Positions 28,394-38,291 are shown, counted from the stretch's first letter. The stretch: DNA of 64,000 nucleotides from Quatrionicoccus australiensis (GCF_020510525.1 NZ_CP075188.1:1612001-1676000), one strand, 5' to 3'. Program-made: numbers and translations. Notes: a model not told the origin generated them from the sequence alone.

Positions 28394-30178
28394 GTGAGTA
28401 TTCCTGTTCTCAAGTTTGATGCGGTCATTGTCGGTGCCGGTGGCGCCGGTCTGCGTTCCGCAATCCAATTGTCCGAAGCCGGCTTGAAGACCGCCGTGCT
28501 TTCCAAGGTTTTCCCGACCCGCTCGCACACGGTTGCGGCGCAGGGCGGTGTTGCTGCGTCCCTCGGTAATTCCGAGGAAGATCACTGGACGTGGCACATG
28601 TACGATACCGTCAAGGGCTCCGACTGGCTCGGCGACCAGGACGCCATCGAGTTCATGTGCAAGAAGGCCAACGAAGTGGTCGTTGAGCTCGAACACTACG
28701 GCATGCCTTTCGATCGTACCGATGACGGCAAGATCTATCAGCGTCCGTTCGGCGGTCACATGTCCAACTTCGGCGAAAAGCCGGTGCGTCGTTCCTGTGC
28801 TGCTGCTGACCGTACCGGTCACGCCATGCTGCATGCGATGTATCAGCGCAACGTCAAGGCCAATACCCAGTTCTTCGTTGAATGGATGGCGCTGGACCTG
28901 ATTCGTGACGAAGAAGGTCATGTCCTTGGTGTTACCGCCATGGAAATGGAAACCGGCCAGATCGTGATTTTCCACGCTCGCGCCACGATTTTCGCAACCG
29001 GCGGTGCCGGCCGTATCTTCTACTCTTCGACCAATGCCTTCATCAACACCGGTGATGGTCTGGGTATGGCGGCGCGTGCCGGCATTCCGCTCGAAGACAT
29101 GGAATTCTGGCAGTTCCACCCGACCGGCGTGGCCGGTGCCGGCGTGCTGATTACCGAAGGCGTGCGCGGCGAAGGCGGCATCTTGCGTAACTCCAGCAAG
29201 GAGCGCTTCATGGAGCGCTACGCGCCGAACGCCAAGGATCTGGCTTCGCGCGACGTGGTTTCGCGCGCCATGGCCACCGAAATCAAGGAAGGTCGCGGCT
29301 GTGGCGTCAACAAGGACTACGTCCTGCTCGACATCACCCACCTTGATCCCGCCACCATCATGAAGCGCCTGCCGGGTATCCACGAAATCGGTATCCAGTT
29401 TGCCGGTGTCGATTGCCTGAAAGAGCCGCTGCCGGTCGTGCCGACCTGTCACTACCAGATGGGCGGTATCCCGACCCATTATTCCGGTCGTGTCGTGATG
29501 CCCAAGGATGGCGACTTGAATTCCGTCGTGCCGGGCTTCTACGCCGGTGGCGAATGTGCCTGTGCCTCGGTGCACGGTGCCAACCGCCTGGGTACCAACT
29601 CGCTGCTCGATCTGCTGGTCTTCGGCAAATCGGCTGGTGACTCCGCGGTCGAAGATCTCAAGGCTGGCCGTGCACATCGCGAGCTGCCGAAGGATGTTGC
29701 CGACAAGACCCTGGCCCGCATCGCCGCTCTGGACAACCGCAAGGGTGGTGCCAACGTGCACGAAACCCGCCTGGCCATGCAGCGCACCATGCAGGATCAC
29801 GCCGGTGTGTTCCGTTTCGGCGACATGCTGAAGCAGGGCGTCGAAAAGATTCTTGAAGTCGAAAAGGCGGCTCGCCAGCTCGAGATCAAGGACAAGTCGA
29901 TGGCCTGGAATACCGCTCGCACCGAAGCGCTCGAAATGGAAAACCTGATCGAAGTTGCCAAGGCGACGATGATTTCCGCCGAAGCCCGCAAGGAATCCCG
30001 CGGTGCCCACGTGCGCGACGATGCCCCGGATACGGCCGAGTTCCCGAACGGTCGCAACGACAAGGAGTGGCTGAAGCACACGCTGTTCTCGCCGGTGGAT
30101 AACTCGATCACGTACAAGCCGGTCAACATGCAACCCCTGACCGTCGAGGCCGTAGCGCTCAAGACGCGCTCGTACTAA
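28394..30178 (+). CDS. sdhA: Succinate dehydrogenase flavoprotein subunit
   Basis: A 594-residue catalytic subunit that oxidises succinate to fumarate. The FAD-binding loop VGAGGAGLRSAIQLSEAG is near the N-terminus, and the His that carries covalent FAD lies in RSHTVAAQGG. The active-site block (HPTGVAGAGVLITEGVRGEGG) and the C-terminal HGANRLGTNSLLDLLVFG are intact. I start at GTG 28394, ten bases after GGAGG and two bases after the sdhD stop; a frame extension to 28361 would overlap sdhD without support. It is flavinylated with help from SdhE, encoded two genes downstream. Confidence 0.97.
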   Translation: MSIPVLKFDAVIVGAGGAGLRSAIQLSEAGLKTAVLSKVFPTRSHTVAAQGGVAASLGNSEEDHWTWHMYDTVKGSDWLGDQDAIEFMCKKANEVVVELEHYGMPFDRTDDGKIYQRPFGGHMSNFGEKPVRRSCAAADRTGHAMLHAMYQRNVKANTQFFVEWMALDLIRDEEGHVLGVTAMEMETGQIVIFHARATIFATGGAGRIFYSSTNAFINTGDGLGMAARAGIPLEDMEFWQFHPTGVAGAGVLITEGVRGEGGILRNSSKERFMERYAPNAKDLASRDVVSRAMATEIKEGRGCGVNKDYVLLDITHLDPATIMKRLPGIHEIGIQFAGVDCLKEPLPVVPTCHYQMGGIPTHYSGRVVMPKDGDLNSVVPGFYAGGECACASVHGANRLGTNSLLDLLVFGKSAGDSAVEDLKAGRAHRELPKDVADKTLARIAALDNRKGGANVHETRLAMQRTMQDHAGVFRFGDMLKQGVEKILEVEKAARQLEIKDKSMAWNTARTEALEMENLIEVAKATMISAEARKESRGAHVRDDAPDTAEFPNGRNDKEWLKHTLFSPVDNSITYKPVNMQPLTVEAVALKTRSY

Positions 30179-30189
30179 AGGAGTCCAGA

Positions 30190-30900
30190 ATGAGCAAACG
30201 CATGGTTCAATTCAGTATCTATCGCTACGATCCGGACAAGGACGACGCGCCGTACATGCAGGATATTTCGGTTGAACTCGAACCGACTGACCGCAAGCTG
30301 CTGGACGCGCTGACCAAGCTCAAGGCCAAGGATGACGCGATTTCCTATCGTCGTTCCTGCCGTGAAGGCGTCTGCGGTTCCGATGCGATGAACATCAACG
30401 GCAAGAACGGTCTGGCCTGCCTGACCGACATCGACAGCCTGAAGCAGCCGATCGTGCTGCGTCCGCTGCCGGGTCTGCCGGTCATTCGCGACCTGATCGT
30501 CGATATGACCCAGTTCTTCAAGCAGTATCACTCGATCAAGCCCTACCTGATCAACAATGATCCGCCGCCGGAACGCGAACGACTGCAGTCGCCGGAAGAT
30601 CGCGAAGAGCTGAACGGTCTTTACGAGTGCATCCTGTGTGCCTGCTGCTCTACGTCCTGCCCGTCGTTCTGGTGGAACCCGGACAAGTTCGTCGGCCCGG
30701 CCGGCCTGCTGGCTGCTTACCGTTTCATCGCCGATACGCGTGACCAGGCAACCAACGAGCGTCTCGATAACCTCGAAGATCCGTACCGCCTGTTCCGTTG
30801 CCACACCATCATGAACTGTGTTGACGTATGTCCGAAGGGTCTGAATCCGACCAAGGCCATCGGCAAGATCAAGGACATGATGGTTCGTCGCGCCGTCTGA
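30190..30900 (+). CDS. sdhB: Succinate dehydrogenase iron-sulfur subunit
   Basis: A 236-residue protein carrying three clusters. Ligands of the 2Fe-2S cluster are in SCREGVCGSDAMNINGKNGLAC, cited here for its Cys positions only. Those of the 4Fe-4S cluster are in CILCACCSTSCPSFWW, and those of the 3Fe-4S cluster in CHTIMNCVDVCPKGL. It links the flavin of SdhA to the quinone site in SdhCD. The ribosome site AAAGGAG lies before ATG 30190. The stop codon overlaps the start of sdhE by one base. Confidence 0.97.
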   Translation: MSKRMVQFSIYRYDPDKDDAPYMQDISVELEPTDRKLLDALTKLKAKDDAISYRRSCREGVCGSDAMNINGKNGLACLTDIDSLKQPIVLRPLPGLPVIRDLIVDMTQFFKQYHSIKPYLINNDPPPERERLQSPEDREELNGLYECILCACCSTSCPSFWWNPDKFVGPAGLLAAYRFIADTRDQATNERLDNLEDPYRLFRCHTIMNCVDVCPKGLNPTKAIGKIKDMMVRRAV

Positions 30901-31145
30901 TGGAAAGAAAGGACTACGAACGCCTGCGTTGGCGCTGTATCCGTCGTGCGCTTCTCGAGCTCGATATTACGCTGACGCGTTTTCTCGATGATGGTCGCTT
31001 CGAAAAGCTCAATGACGAGGAACAGCAGGCGTTCGTGGAACTTGCCGATATGGAGGATTACGATCTCTGGGACTTGCTGACCGGCAAGGCGGAGATCGAT
31101 GATCCTCGCTTGGCGCACATCGTGGCGCTGCTTCGTAAGAGTTAA
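30900..31145 (+). CDS. sdhE: FAD assembly factor SdhE (succinate dehydrogenase assembly factor 2 family)
   Basis: An 81-residue helical protein that promotes covalent attachment of FAD to SdhA. It has the family layout (RLRWRCIRRALLELDITLTRF and an acidic C-terminal half with EDYDLWDLLTG). The normally invariant RGxxE signature reads R-A-L-L-E here, with Gly replaced by Ala; the Arg and Glu are kept. The start ATG shares its first base with the sdhB stop codon (30898-30902), so it belongs to the sdh operon. An upstream in-frame codon at 30828 lies within sdhB. Confidence 0.93.
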   Translation: MERKDYERLRWRCIRRALLELDITLTRFLDDGRFEKLNDEEQQAFVELADMEDYDLWDLLTGKAEIDDPRLAHIVALLRKS

Positions 31146-31166
31146 GTAAGGTTTGCAGATTAACTT

Positions 31167-31188
31167 GGTAATGTTTACCGCTTTTTTT
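31167..31188 (+). terminator. Weak hairpin with T tract after the sdh operon
   Basis: A 5-bp stem GGTAA / TTACC with a 3-base loop is followed by GCTTTTTTT. It may partly end sdh transcription before gltA. Confidence 0.45.
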
Positions 31189-31229
31189 GGCAGTGCAGTG
31201 ACAACTAACACCTGAACAGGGAAAAATCC

Positions 31230-32528
31230 ATGACGACCGAACGCAAGGCAACTTTGACAATTGACGGACAGGCTCCCGTCGATTTCCCGATCATGTCCCC
31301 GACGCATGGCAACGACTGCGTCGATATTCGTACCTTGGGCGCCAAGACCGGCTTGTTCACCTACGACTCCGGTTTTCTTTCTACCGCCAGCTGCAAATCC
31401 AAGGTTACCTTCATCGATGGTGACAAGGGCGAACTGCTGTATCGCGGCTACCCGATTGAACAACTGGCCGAGAACTGCAACTTCCTCGAAGTGACCTATC
31501 TGCTGAAGAACGGCGAATTGCCGAATGCCAAGCAGAAGCTGGAATTCGAAACCACCATCAAGAAGCACACGATGGTGCACGAGCAACTGTCGAAGTTCTT
31601 CTCCGGCTTCCGTCGTGACGCACATCCGATGGCCGTGATGACCGGCGTGGTCGGCGCGCTTTCCGCCTTCTACCACGATGCAATGGACTTTTCCGACGCC
31701 GAGCATCGCAATGTCAGCTTCAACCGCCTGGTTGCCAAGCTGCCGACCATTGTCGCGATGGCTTACAAGTACAACACCGGCATGCCCTTCATGTATCCGG
31801 ACAATGATCTGGACTACACCGCCAACTTCATGCGCATGATGTTCGGCAATCCGTGCGAAAAGTACGTTCCGAACCCGGTGCTGGTCCGCGCGCTCGACGT
31901 CATCTTCACGCTGCACGCCGATCACGAACAGAATGCTTCCACCTCGACGGTGCGTCTGGCTGGTTCCTCCGGTGCCAATCCGTTTGCCTGTATCGCTGCC
32001 GGTATCGCCTGTCTGTGGGGCCCGGCGCACGGCGGTGCGAACGAAGCCTGTCTGCAGATGCTGGAAGAAATCGGCGACGTTTCGCGCGTTCCCGAGTTCA
32101 TCGCCCGCGCCAAGGACAAGAACGATTCCTTCAAGCTCATGGGCTTCGGTCACCGCGTCTACAAGAACTTCGACCCGCGCGCCAAGCTGATGCGCAAGGT
32201 CTGCAACGAAGTTCTGACTGAACTGGGCCTCGAAAACGATCGCCTGTTCAAGCTGGCCATGGAACTGGAACGCATCGCTCTGGAAGACCCGTACTTCGTC
32301 GAGAAGAAGCTCTACCCGAACGTCGATTTCTACTCCGGTATCGTTCAGAAGGCCATCGGCATCCCGACCGAAATGTTCACCTGCATCTTCGCGCTGGCCC
32401 GTACGGTTGGCTGGATGACGCAGTGGGAAGAAATGATCACCGATCCGGAATACAAGATCGGTCGTCCGCGTCAGCTGTACATCGGTGCCGCTCGTCGCGA
32501 CGTTGTGCCGCTTGCCCAACGCGGCTAA
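31230..32528 (+). CDS. gltA: Citrate synthase
   Basis: A 432-residue hexameric-type citrate synthase that condenses acetyl-CoA and oxaloacetate. Catalytic residues are visible: His in [15 protein letters not shown], His in [10 protein letters not shown] and Asp in the segment near [13 protein letters not shown], with [14 protein letters not shown] as the family signature. It lies 84 bases after sdhE and has its own terminator, so it can be transcribed alone or from sdh. Confidence 0.97.
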   Translation: MTTERKATLTIDGQAPVDFPIMSPTHGNDCVDIRTLGAKTGLFTYDSGFLSTASCKSKVTFIDGDKGELLYRGYPIEQLAENCNFLEVTYLLKNGELPNAKQKLEFETTIKKHTMVHEQLSKFFSGFRRDAHPMAVMTGVVGALSAFYHDAMDFSDAEHRNVSFNRLVAKLPTIVAMAYKYNTGMPFMYPDNDLDYTANFMRMMFGNPCEKYVPNPVLVRALDVIFTLHADHEQNASTSTVRLAGSSGANPFACIAAGIACLWGPAHGGANEACLQMLEEIGDVSRVPEFIARAKDKNDSFKLMGFGHRVYKNFDPRAKLMRKVCNEVLTELGLENDRLFKLAMELERIALEDPYFVEKKLYPNVDFYSGIVQKAIGIPTEMFTCIFALARTVGWMTQWEEMITDPEYKIGRPRQLYIGAARRDVVPLAQRG

Positions 32529-32538
32529 GCTGAAGAAC

Positions 32539-32565
32539 GGGCGGCCGTGTGGCCGCCCTTTTTTT
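32539..32565 (+). terminator. Intrinsic terminator after gltA
   Basis: An 8-bp stem GGGCGGCC / GGCCGCCC with loop GTGT, followed by seven T residues. Confidence 0.92.
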
Positions 32566-32604
32566 ACCCGCCGGACCTGAATGCCCGGTGACCCGCAGCT
32601 ACAT

Positions 32605-32633
32605 AGAAAGACAATACCCTCAAGGGGACGCCT
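32605..32633 (+). promoter_or_regulatory. sucA leader with ribosome site inside a small hairpin
   Basis: Just before sucA the leader reads ACCCTCAAGGGGACGCCT. The Shine-Dalgarno AAGGGGA can pair with CCC to form a CCC-TCAA-GGG hairpin. This recalls the sucA RNA motif reported before sucA in betaproteobacteria, where the ribosome site lies in a stem. I cannot test the covariation model here, so the identity is tentative. Confidence 0.35.
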
Positions 32634-35468
32634 ATGACTACGATGAATAACCTTTTCGACAGCACGATGTTCTTCGGCGGCAATGCGCCGTTCGTTGAAG
32701 AGCTGTACGAAAACTATCTCGATAATCCGACTGCCGTGCCGGCCGAATGGCGCGACTATTTCGACCGCCTGGCCCAGATGCCGGGCTTTGTTGCTCGTGA
32801 CGTCGCCCACGCACCGGTCATCGCTGCCTTCGCCGAGCTGGGCAAGGACGGCGGTTTCCGCCAGACTGCCCCGAGTGGCGGTGACAACAAGAAACAATCT
32901 GCGGTTGGCCAACTGGTTACGGCCTACCGTTCGATGGGCACGCGTTGGGCCGATCTCGATCCGCTCAAGCGCCTGGCCCGTCCGAAGATTGAAGAGCTGG
33001 AGCTGGGTTTCTACGGCTTTACCGATGCCGACCTGAATCAGACTTTCAGCGTCGGTTCCCTGAAGGGCCTGCCGGAAACCGCCAAGCTTGGCGATATCAT
33101 GGAAACCCTGAAGCAGACCTACTGCGGCTCGGTCGGTGTCGAGTACATGTACATGACCGAGTACACCGAGAAGCGCTGGCTGCAGGATCGCCTGGAAACC
33201 ATCCGTTCGCGTCCGACTTACAACGCCGATCAGAAAAAGCGCATTCTGGAGCGGTTGACCGCTGCGGAAACCCTGGAACGCTACCTGCATACCAAGTATG
33301 TCGGTCAGAAGCGTTTCTCGCTCGAAGGCGGCGAATCGCTGATCGTTGCCATGGATGAAGCCATCCGCACCGGCGGCAACTGCGGCATTGACGAAATCGT
33401 CATCGGCATGGCCCATCGCGGTCGCCTGAACGTGCTCGTCAACACGCTGGGCAAGGCACCGTCCATGCTGTTCTCCGAGTTCGAAGGCAAGAAGAAGAGC
33501 GACTTGTCGGCTGGTGACGTCAAGTACCACATGGGTTTCTCCTCCGACGTGTCGACGTCGAACGGTCCGTGTCACCTGACCCTGGCGTTCAACCCGTCGC
33601 ACCTCGAAATCGTCAATCCGGTGGTCGAAGGCTCGGTCTATGCCCGCCAGGTCCGTCGTGGCGAAGGTAGCAAGGCCAAGGTCATGCCGGTCATCATCCA
33701 CGGTGACTCTGCCGTGGCGGGTCAGGGCGTCAACCAGGAAATGCTCAATTTCGCACAGACCCGTGGTTACGGCACGGGCGGCACGCTGCATATCGTGGTG
33801 AACAACCAGATCGGTTTCACCACCAGCGATCCGCGCGACTACCGCTCGGGCCACTACTGTACCGACATCTTCAAGATGGCCGATGCACCGATCTTCCACG
33901 TCAATGGTGATGATCCGGAAGCCGTTGCCCTGGTCACCCAGCTCGCTGTCGAGTTCCGCCAGAAGTTCATGAAGGATGTCGTGATCGACATCATCTGCTT
34001 CCGCAAGCTCGGTCACAACGAGCAGGACGAGCCGATGGTCACCCAGCCGCTGATGTACAAGAAGGTTGCCCAGCATCCGGGTACCCGCAAGGTCTACGGC
34101 GACAAGCTGATTGCTGAAGGCGTGCTGCCGGCTGATGGTCCGGACACGATGATCAAGGAATACCGCGAGCATCTGGATAAGGGCGAGCTGCTGTACAACC
34201 CGGTTCTGGCTGGCTACAAGCACCCGAACATGATCGACTGGACGCCGTTCCTGACCAAGAACTACATCGAGACCTGCGATACCACGGTGCCGATGAAGGA
34301 ACTGCAGCGCCTGTCGCAGCGCCTGACCACCTTCCCCGAAGGTTTCACGCTGCATTCGCGCGTCAAGAAGATTGCCGAAGATCGTGCCGCCATGGGCGAA
34401 GGCAAGCTGCCGGTCGACTGGGGCATGGCCGAGAATCTGGCCTACGCATCCCTGCTGGTTTCCGGCTACGGCGTGCGTATTTCCGGTGAGGACGTTGGTC
34501 GCGGTACCTTCTTCCACCGGCATGCCGCTTTCCACGATCAGAATCGTGAAAACTGGGATGAAGGCACCTATTATCCGCTGAAGAACCTGCAGGAAAAGCA
34601 GGCCGGCTTCCAGTGCTTCGACTCCGTGCTGTCGGAAGAGGCTGTGCTGGCTTTTGATTACGGTTACGCCACCGCCAACCCGTACGAACTGGTTGTCTGG
34701 GAAGGTCAGTTCGGCGACTTCGCCAACGGTGCCCAGGTCGTTATCGACCAGTTCATCTCTTCCGGTGAAGCCAAGTGGGGCCGTGCCTGTGGTCTGGTCA
34801 TGCTGCTGCCGCACGGTTACGAAGGTCAGGGTCCGGAGCACTCCTCCGCCCGCCTCGAACGCTACATGCAGGCTTGTGCCGAAATGAACATGGAAGTCTG
34901 CGTGCCGTCCAACGCCGCCCAGGTTTTCCACATGCTGCGCCGTCAGGCGGTTCGCATGCAGCGCAAGCCGCTGGTGGTCATGACGCCGAAGTCGCTGCTG
35001 CGTCACAAGGATGCCGCTTCGTCCATGGAAGAGCTGGCCAATGGCGAATTCCAGCGCGTCATCGGTGAAGTCGACAAGCTCGATGCGAAGAAGGTCAAGC
35101 GTGTCCTGCTCTGTTCCGGCAAGGTCTATTACGATCTGGTTGCAGCCCGTCGCGAGAAGAAGATCACCGATATCGCCATCGTGCGTATCGAACAGCTCTA
35201 TCCTTTCCCGAAGGACTCGCTCGCCAAGGAACTGGCCAAGTATCCGAAGGCCACCGAAATCGTCTGGACGCAGGAAGAGCCGCGCAACCAGGGCGCCTGG
35301 TACTGGTTTGCCTCGCGTCACCATCTCGACACCGGTCTGGAATCCAAGCAGAAGTTGCTGCTGGTGGCCCGTCCGGCTTCGCCTTCGCCAGCCGTCGGTT
35401 ATCTGGCCAAGCACAACGAGCAACAAAAGGCACTGATCGAGTCCGCACTGGGCAAAATCGAGTACTAA
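32634..35468 (+). CDS. sucA: 2-oxoglutarate dehydrogenase E1 component
   Basis: The 944-residue thiamine diphosphate-dependent E1 subunit decarboxylates 2-oxoglutarate and transfers the succinyl group to the lipoyl arm of SucB. It shows the N-terminal E2-binding stretch (FVEELYENYLDNPTAVPAEW), the IVIGMAHRGRLNVL block, the thiamine-binding region around HGDSAVAGQGVNQEMLNFAQ and HVNGDDPEA, and the C-terminal VWEGQFGDFANGAQVVIDQF. It is the first gene of sucA-sucB-lpd, with 24 bases to sucB. Confidence 0.97.
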   Translation: MTTMNNLFDSTMFFGGNAPFVEELYENYLDNPTAVPAEWRDYFDRLAQMPGFVARDVAHAPVIAAFAELGKDGGFRQTAPSGGDNKKQSAVGQLVTAYRSMGTRWADLDPLKRLARPKIEELELGFYGFTDADLNQTFSVGSLKGLPETAKLGDIMETLKQTYCGSVGVEYMYMTEYTEKRWLQDRLETIRSRPTYNADQKKRILERLTAAETLERYLHTKYVGQKRFSLEGGESLIVAMDEAIRTGGNCGIDEIVIGMAHRGRLNVLVNTLGKAPSMLFSEFEGKKKSDLSAGDVKYHMGFSSDVSTSNGPCHLTLAFNPSHLEIVNPVVEGSVYARQVRRGEGSKAKVMPVIIHGDSAVAGQGVNQEMLNFAQTRGYGTGGTLHIVVNNQIGFTTSDPRDYRSGHYCTDIFKMADAPIFHVNGDDPEAVALVTQLAVEFRQKFMKDVVIDIICFRKLGHNEQDEPMVTQPLMYKKVAQHPGTRKVYGDKLIAEGVLPADGPDTMIKEYREHLDKGELLYNPVLAGYKHPNMIDWTPFLTKNYIETCDTTVPMKELQRLSQRLTTFPEGFTLHSRVKKIAEDRAAMGEGKLPVDWGMAENLAYASLLVSGYGVRISGEDVGRGTFFHRHAAFHDQNRENWDEGTYYPLKNLQEKQAGFQCFDSVLSEEAVLAFDYGYATANPYELVVWEGQFGDFANGAQVVIDQFISSGEAKWGRACGLVMLLPHGYEGQGPEHSSARLERYMQACAEMNMEVCVPSNAAQVFHMLRRQAVRMQRKPLVVMTPKSLLRHKDAASSMEELANGEFQRVIGEVDKLDAKKVKRVLLCSGKVYYDLVAARREKKITDIAIVRIEQLYPFPKDSLAKELAKYPKATEIVWTQEEPRNQGAWYWFASRHHLDTGLESKQKLLLVARPASPSPAVGYLAKHNEQQKALIESALGKIEY

Positions 35469-35492
35469 TAACTAAAGCAGAGTGGAGTCATT

Positions 35493-36719
35493 ATGAGCAT
35501 TATTGAAGTCCAAGTTCCCCAGCTCTCCGAGTCCGTTGCCGAAGGCACGCTCGCATCCTGGAAAAAGAAAATCGGCGACGCCGTTGCCCGTGACGAAATC
35601 CTGATCGATATCGAAACCGACAAGGTCGTTCTTGAAGTGCCGTCGCCGGGCGCCGGCGTGCTGGTCGAAATCGTCAAGGCTGATGGCGAAACCGTCGTTT
35701 CCGGCGAACTGATCGCCCGCATCGATACCGAAGCCAAGGCTGGCGCCGCTGCTCCGGCCGCGGAAGCACCGAAGGCGGCCGCACCGGCTGCCGCTCCGGC
35801 TCCGGCCGCTGCCGCACCGGCTGGTACGGCCAGTCCGTCGGCCCGCAAGATCCTCGACGAAAAGGGCATCGCTGCCGCCGACGTCGCCGGCTCTGGCCGT
35901 GGTGGTCGTGTCACCAAGGAAGATGCCGTTGCTGCCGCACCGAAGGCTGGTCCGGTTGCCGCTCCGGCCGCTGCCAAGGTTTCCCTGCCGACGCCGCCGG
36001 TTGCCGTCGCCCTGGGCGATCGTGCCGAACAGCGCGTGCCGATGACCCGTCTGCGTGCCCGCGTTGCCGAGCGTCTGCTCGAATCGCAAGCCACCAACGC
36101 CATCCTGACCACGTTCAACGAAGTGAACATGGCGCCGGTCATGGCGCTGCGCAAGCAGTACGGCGACAAGTTCGAAAAGGCCCATGGCGTTCGCCTCGGC
36201 TTCATGGGCTTCTTCGTCAAGGCTGCCGTTGCCGCCCTGCAGAAGTTCCCGATCCTGAACGCTTCGGTTGATGGCAACGACATCGTCTATCACGGTTACA
36301 TCGACATCGGTATCGCCGTCGGTTCGCCGCGTGGTCTGGTTGTGCCGATCATCCGCAACGCCGATCAGATGTCGATCGCCGAAATCGAAAAGAAGATTGC
36401 CGAATTCGGTGCCAAGGCCAAGGATGGCAAGCTGTCCATCGAAGATCTCACCGGCGGTACCTTCTCGATCTCGAACGGCGGCATCTTCGGTTCGATGATG
36501 TCCACCCCGATCATCAACCCGCCGCAATCCGCGATCCTCGGCATTCATGCCACCAAGGACCGTGCCGTGGTTGAAAACGGTCAGGTCGTCGTCCGTCCGA
36601 TCAACTACCTCGCCATGTCCTACGACCACCGCATCATCGACGGCCGCGAAGCCGTCCTCGGTCTGGTGACCATGAAGGAAGCGCTCGAAGATCCGTCGCG
36701 CCTGCTGCTCGGCGTCTAA
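35493..36719 (+). CDS. sucB: Dihydrolipoyllysine-residue succinyltransferase (E2 of 2-oxoglutarate dehydrogenase)
   Basis: A 408-residue E2. One lipoyl domain (about residues 2-77) has the lipoylated Lys44 in the E-T-D-K-V motif. An Ala/Pro-rich flexible linker and a peripheral subunit-binding domain follow ([18 protein letters not shown]). The C-terminal catalytic domain has the active-site His in [13 protein letters not shown]. It forms the core of the complex, accepting succinyl groups from SucA and passing them to CoA. A cluster of inverted repeats separates it from lpd. Confidence 0.97.
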   Translation: MSIIEVQVPQLSESVAEGTLASWKKKIGDAVARDEILIDIETDKVVLEVPSPGAGVLVEIVKADGETVVSGELIARIDTEAKAGAAAPAAEAPKAAAPAAAPAPAAAAPAGTASPSARKILDEKGIAAADVAGSGRGGRVTKEDAVAAAPKAGPVAAPAAAKVSLPTPPVAVALGDRAEQRVPMTRLRARVAERLLESQATNAILTTFNEVNMAPVMALRKQYGDKFEKAHGVRLGFMGFFVKAAVAALQKFPILNASVDGNDIVYHGYIDIGIAVGSPRGLVVPIIRNADQMSIAEIEKKIAEFGAKAKDGKLSIEDLTGGTFSISNGGIFGSMMSTPIINPPQSAILGIHATKDRAVVENGQVVVRPINYLAMSYDHRIIDGREAVLGLVTMKEALEDPSRLLLGV

Positions 36720-36805
36720 CTAGGATCGAGTTGCCTAGTTGCCTAGGATCGAGTGGAGCCCCCCGGGTTTTCACTCGATCCTCGATCCTAATATCTCGAT
36801 CCTAA
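36720..36805 (+). repeat. Nested copies of CTAGGATCGAG in both orientations between sucB and lpd
   Basis: The 98-base gap holds CTAGGATCGAG twice in the forward sense (36720-36730 and 36743-36753) and CTCGATCC(TA) three times in the reverse sense (from 36774, 36781 and 36795). The best hairpin pairs GGATCGAGTG (36746-36755) with CACTCGATCC (36772-36781), a perfect 10-bp stem around a CCCCCCGGG-containing loop. Alternative pairings among the copies are possible. There is no T run, so it looks more like an mRNA structure or repeat remnant than a terminator. Confidence 0.6.
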
Positions 36806-36817
36806 TTGGAGTTTTAC

Positions 36818-38239
36818 ATGTCCAAGCAATTCGACGTACTCGTCATCGGTGGTGGTCCTGGCGGTTATGTGGCTGCCATTCGCGCCGCCCAGCTCGGTTT
36901 CAATACGGCTTGCGCCGAATCCAATGCCTATGCCGACCCCAAGGGCGAACCGCGTCTCGGTGGCACCTGCCTGAACGTGGGCTGCATCCCGTCCAAGGCC
37001 CTGCTGCGTTCTTCCGAACTGTTCGAAGAAGCCAATCACTCCTTCGCCATGCACGGCATTTCCGCCAAGGGCGTGGCGATTGACGTGCCGACCATGGTCG
37101 GCCGCAAAAACACCATCGTCACGCAGTTGACCGGTGGGATCAAGGGCCTGTTCAAGAAGAACAAGGTCACCAGCCTGAACGGCCACGGCAGCTTCGCCGG
37201 CAAGGAAGGCGACCTGTACAAGGTCAAGGTTGGCGAAGAAGAAGTGCTGGCCAAGCATGTCATCATCGCGACCGGCTCCAAGCCGCGTCACCTCGACGGT
37301 ATTCCGGTTGACAACAAGGTCATCTGCGACAACGTCGGCGCCCTCGATTTCGACGCTGCCCCGAAGCGTCTCGGTGTGATCGGTGCCGGCGTCATCGGCC
37401 TCGAAATGGGTTCGGTCTGGCGTCGCCTGGGTACGGACGTCACCGTGCTCGAAGCAGCCCCGGACTTCATGCCGTTTGCTGACCAGGACATCGCCAAGGA
37501 AGCCCTCAAGCTGTTCACCAAGCAGGGCCTGAAGATCTCCACCGGCATCAAGATCAACAAGGTCTCCGTCGCCAAGAAGGGCGTTACGGTCGACTACGAA
37601 GACAAGGATGGCGCCAAGAAGCTCGAATGCGACAAGCTGATCGTTTCGGTCGGTCGCATCCCGAACACCGACGGTCTGAACGGCGAAGCCGTCGGCCTGA
37701 AGATCAATGATCGCGGTCAGGTTGATGTCGACGGTCACTGCAAGACCAACCTGCCGAACGTCTGGGCGGTCGGCGACGTCGTGCGTGGTCCGATGCTGGC
37801 CCACAAGGCTTCCGAAGAAGGCGTCATGGTTGCCGAGCTGATCTCCGGTCAGTCCGGTCATTGCGACTTCAACACCATTCCGGGCGTCGTCTACACCCAT
37901 CCGGAAATCGCCTGGGTCGGCAAGAACGAGCAGCAGCTCAAGGCCGAAGGCATTGCCTACAAGCCGGGCAAGGTGCCGTTCATGGCCAGCGGTCGTGCGC
38001 TGGGTCACGGTGATGCCAGCGGCTTCGTCAAGGTTCTGGCTGATGCCAAGACCGACCGTATCCTCGGCGTACACATCATCGGCAACAACGCTTCCGAGCT
38101 GATCGCCGAAGCCGTCGTCACCATGGAATTCGCCGGCGCTTCCGAAGACCTCGGCCGCATCTGCCACGCTCACCCGACCCTGTCGGAAATCGTGCACGAA
38201 GCCGCGCTGGCCTGCGACAAGCGCTCGCTGCACTTCTAA
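36818..38239 (+). CDS. lpdA: Dihydrolipoyl dehydrogenase (E3)
   Basis: A 473-residue FAD enzyme that reoxidises the lipoyl arm with NAD+. It has the FAD-binding start (VLVIGGGPGGYVAAIRA), the redox disulfide C51/C56 in GGTCLNVGCIPSK, the NAD-binding block (LGVIGAGVIGLEMGSVW) and the C-terminal catalytic HAHPTLSE. I choose ATG 36818 with GGAG upstream; a TTG at 36806 would add four residues. It is the last gene of the sucAB-lpd unit and ends at a strong terminator. Confidence 0.97.
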   Translation: MSKQFDVLVIGGGPGGYVAAIRAAQLGFNTACAESNAYADPKGEPRLGGTCLNVGCIPSKALLRSSELFEEANHSFAMHGISAKGVAIDVPTMVGRKNTIVTQLTGGIKGLFKKNKVTSLNGHGSFAGKEGDLYKVKVGEEEVLAKHVIIATGSKPRHLDGIPVDNKVICDNVGALDFDAAPKRLGVIGAGVIGLEMGSVWRRLGTDVTVLEAAPDFMPFADQDIAKEALKLFTKQGLKISTGIKINKVSVAKKGVTVDYEDKDGAKKLECDKLIVSVGRIPNTDGLNGEAVGLKINDRGQVDVDGHCKTNLPNVWAVGDVVRGPMLAHKASEEGVMVAELISGQSGHCDFNTIPGVVYTHPEIAWVGKNEQQLKAEGIAYKPGKVPFMASGRALGHGDASGFVKVLADAKTDRILGVHIIGNNASELIAEAVVTMEFAGASEDLGRICHAHPTLSEIVHEAALACDKRSLHF

Positions 38240-38263
38240 TCCGGTTTTTCCGGCAATTAAAGG

Positions 38264-38291
38264 CGGCTGCGGAAACGCAGCCGTTTTTTTT
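38264..38291 (+). terminator. Intrinsic terminator after lpd
   Basis: An 8-bp stem CGGCTGCG / CGCAGCCG with a GAAA tetraloop, followed by eight T residues. Confidence 0.95.

Noticed and set aside
30717..35426. A 1569-codon open frame on the minus strand, antisense to sdhB, gltA and sucA
   Set aside because: It lies opposite well-identified core genes. Long antisense frames arise from the codon bias of GC-rich genes, and its translation shows no family pattern.
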